Positions 61,352 through 64,000 of a stretch of DNA of 64,000 nt are shown piece by piece. How positions within the stretch are numbered: position 1 is the first letter of the stretch; each line of letters opens with the position of its first letter. The translations under genes were made by a program, and so were the position numbers. Source of the stretch: Helopsaltes ochotensis. Its lineage: Eukaryota > Chordata > Aves > Passeriformes > Locustellidae. The stretch lies in contig VXBM01000876.1 in assembly GCA_013400155.1 (NCBI GenBank), forward strand, positions 126,461-190,460, in the 5' to 3' direction. A model generated the notes under the pieces. That model saw only the letters and a program-made list of their open reading frames with translations. It did no database searches and was not told where the DNA came from.

Positions 61352-64000
61352 GCTTACTTTGATGTCAGTTGATGTGGTTACTTTGGTTTCTAAATCATGT
61401 CATATATACTGTATTTAAAGAATTCTTTTCAGAGACTGGAAGAAAGAAAAATTGGCAGGAAGGTATAATTACGAACGGAGAAATTGTTCTTTATGATGTG
61501 AGCTAGAAAAAGTGTCACAATGCTCTGAATTAATGAAAGTCTCCTGTAGTACAGGAAACAGTAAAAATAGGATCTCAAATACATTAAACATATGCCTTAG
61601 GAATCCTTTAACAGATAAAATTAGTTTATTTCAGTTGCCAGAGAGATAAATATAGTTCAGAATGTCTGTATAAACAGAAATACAACCTACAAAATATACT
61701 AGCAGTTTAAATATTCATTGTCAAACAAGTATAGAGATGGGAACCATAATTATGTCATGTGCATATCTTTTTCAGTGCCAGATTGCAGGGCCCACTGATG
61801 ACAATCACCATTTTGTGAACATAGCTGTTTATCTTGACTGAAGAGATAACCATCTCTTCCTCTGAAAGTAATCAGAAAGTTTTCGTCAGACTTGAACAGT
61901 GATGTATAAGGAGTAATTCTGGAGGATATTATGTCCTGTGGGCACACTTTTCCCTTACAGTCTCTCAAACAGTTTATTTTCAGTCTAAGATTATTTGCTC
62001 CTATTTTATCCCAGCAATATTGCATTTTCTAGTCAATGTGTCTATGAAAGCAGCAGCAGGGAAGAATTGCAGACTTCTATCGCTCCAGCTATCTCCCACC
62101 CATACATTCAGGCATCAAGAGCAATGGGAAAGCATTAACATAATTTTAGAACTCTAGACTTCTAAAGCCAGCAGTTCTTTGGCCTGTGTAAGGAAAGGCC
62201 TGCCACAAAATTAGGACCATTTTTGGAAAGGAGACACTGGAAGTCAAGGCAGATGCAAACCCTCGGCCTACTATTATCCACATTTAGCGTGGGTAGTGAA
62301 CAGGAGCTTAACTCAACTGTGTCCTTGACATAAGGTAAGATTTTTAGACACAAATGTAATTTTGTCATCTTTGGATTCTATCCCTAACTTTAAGGGATTG
62401 AGACCTCAGTGGGGGCAAGAGTAGAAAAGAGTTGAAGCGGGAAGTGGGAGAGGAAGGGAATTAAGCAACCAAAGGCTGTACATAGTATTTACTGGGAAAG
62501 CAAACATGTTTTGTGAAGATTACTATGGATATTAACTAGAGGTCAGACAGATTTAGGAGTGTATTTGTGAGATGGTAACTAGAACATCCTCATGACATTA
62601 TTTTTTTACTTTTACTGTGATCAGTAAAGCTTCTTTTATTTGTTTCCGTCAGCTTATGTTAAGCCATCGTTGAAGAAAAAGAAAACAATCTGCTTTATTT
62701 GCTTCATAAATATAATTATAAACTTGCCAGAACCAGGTTAGCCGCAAATTAACATGACAGCTACATTCACTTTCACATGGATTATTTATGAAGAAACTTT
62801 GATGGTCTAAAGCTACTGATAGGACCAGGTGTTACTGTAGAAGCCAATAGAGTTGCTATAGTGACAGGCCACAAGAATGGTCTAAAAGGTATGATAAATG
62901 ACAAACATCTTGCAATTTGCAAGCCAGAAAAGCTTGGCATTTAGGAAATACTTGCTACAGCTGGAAATTTATTTTCTCATATGGGAAAAGGCAGGTATAT
63001 TGTATCAGGGTTCACATTAAGCTGATATGCTCCCTTGGCTGTTTTATGCCTATAAACACTGTCTGTGGAGGAACTGAATTACTCCCTTCTGCTGTGCAGA
63101 TACAGATAGTGTCTCTTCCTTTCCTCTAAGCATTAGACTTAACAAATTTCCACAAGATGATTCTCCTCAGTACCTTTGGAATTACCAGTGTACGCTATCT
63201 GCAGTGGCACCAAATTTTAAATATTAAAAGTTCATTCACCTTTTTAGATCTCTGAGCTGCCGTGGAAACTGGTAGCAGGTTTTCCAAATAAATAATACAA
63301 CATAAACCTATTTTATACATCAGTTAACACTTCCAGGCTAAACAAAACAAAGGAGGGGGAAAAAAAAAACAAAAACAAACAAACAAAAAAACCCCAACCA
63401 AAACCAAATTCAGAACCGTCATAGTAAAGAAAGTCTAGAAATTTTAGTAAAGCTGTTAGTAAAATCTCAGAGCTGTCTTTACAGTGTCAGATCTTCCTGT
63501 GTGATAAATGTTGCATTCATTGATATTTACATGTAAGAAGGTTCTTTTCTTTTCTTCCACCTACTGAATTGCAGGAGGTCAGAGACACGTTATGAATATT
63601 CTGACAAGGCTTAAGACAAGAGGTGGGAATCACAAAGCTAAGAAACGGCACTTTTTCAGCAGCGTAATGTTGAATATTGGCGGCAAATTAGTATTAAACT
63701 TTGAAGCAACACCTGCAGTACTACACCCCCATGCAGAAAACTTGAAGTCAGGGCAAACTAGTCAAACAGTACTTGAATGCTAGGAAAGTCACATTTCAAA
63801 ATGCTGTTGGCTGCAGTGGACACTTGAGGAGTCAACTGCAGTTCTCAGAGGTATAATATATGTAAGGTTCAAACTAATCTTTTTAAATTGCCTTCTGCAT
63901 TTTTCGTCTAAGCCACTTGTGTTACTTCCCCACTTGCTTGCTCTCTCCTTTCCACATCTTGTGGTAAAAAATACTAAACTTAAGTAGAAGTGGCTATTCT
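61352..64000. other. Unique AT-rich noncoding sequence
   Basis: No gene or transposon is recognised up to the end of the window. An A/C tract lies at 63360-63408. The segment 62690-62870 has a mixed composition with a CCAAT motif and an RFX-like 14-mer at 62852-62865, too weak to call as a regulatory site. Confidence 0.5.
63360..63408 (+). repeat. A/C-only low-complexity tract
   Basis: About 49 bp of A and C only after the first base, preceded by an AGGAGGGGG purine run. Confidence 0.85.

Noticed and set aside
1..64000. CRISPR arrays, tRNA, rRNA, operons, ribosome binding sites
   Set aside because: None present. The repeats seen are vertebrate retrotransposon remnants and simple sequence, and no cloverleaf or rRNA segment was recognised.

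Overview
The window looks like part of a bird nuclear genome, most likely a songbird or close relative. The main evidence is five decayed CR1 LINE fragments recognisable by their endonuclease, reverse-transcriptase and 3'-tail sequence, one with a 3' tail of a style I associate with passerine CR1-J/X subfamilies. There is also a probable fragment of an avian ERV-L-type LTR. The background is AT-rich and CpG-poor, and there are two runs of N. Nothing looks bacterial, viral (beyond the LTR remnant), plasmid-like or phage-like. The species assignment is an inference from memory of repeat families.

I recognise no protein-coding gene, tRNA, rRNA or other RNA gene. Every open frame is short, lacks a convincing domain or splice context, and is explained as chance, as low-complexity sequence, or as part of a CR1 remnant. 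The segment is best read as intergenic desert or the inside of a very large intron; the sequence alone cannot decide between these.

Layout. 1-6.0 kb: unique AT-rich sequence with one CpG-bearing patch near 1.5 kb. 6.0-6.4 kb: LTR-like remnant on the minus strand, inside which lies one arm of an 80-bp, 79/80-identical inverted duplication whose other arm is at 10.55 kb. 8.86 kb: a 116-bp poly-T tract. 11-23 kb: unique sequence with GC-richer patches at 11.0 and 20.8 kb and a T/G tract with G-quadruplex potential at 18.6 kb. 23.3 kb: internally deleted CR1 (+). 26.2 kb: 140-bp poly-A tract preceded by an 11-bp tandem repeat and followed by an isolated CpG cluster. 31.6-33.8 kb: two CR1 remnants (-), one carrying endonuclease sequence with an A-rich expansion and an assembly gap. 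34-38.7 kb: unique sequence with two GC-richer patches. 44.3 kb: CR1 3' end (+). 48.6 kb: near-perfect hairpin. 52.4-53.0 kb: 600 N. 53.5-54.2 kb: old CR1 (+). 54.2-64 kb: unique AT-rich sequence with A/C-only tracts and a 39-bp tandem duplication.

The most interesting items are structural: the inverted 80-bp duplicate, the homopolymer tracts associated with the gaps, and the recurring strand-asymmetric A/C (T/G) tracts. One of these appears to have grown out of lysine-rich codons inside a dead CR1. I found no candidate for a new enzymatic or defence system.
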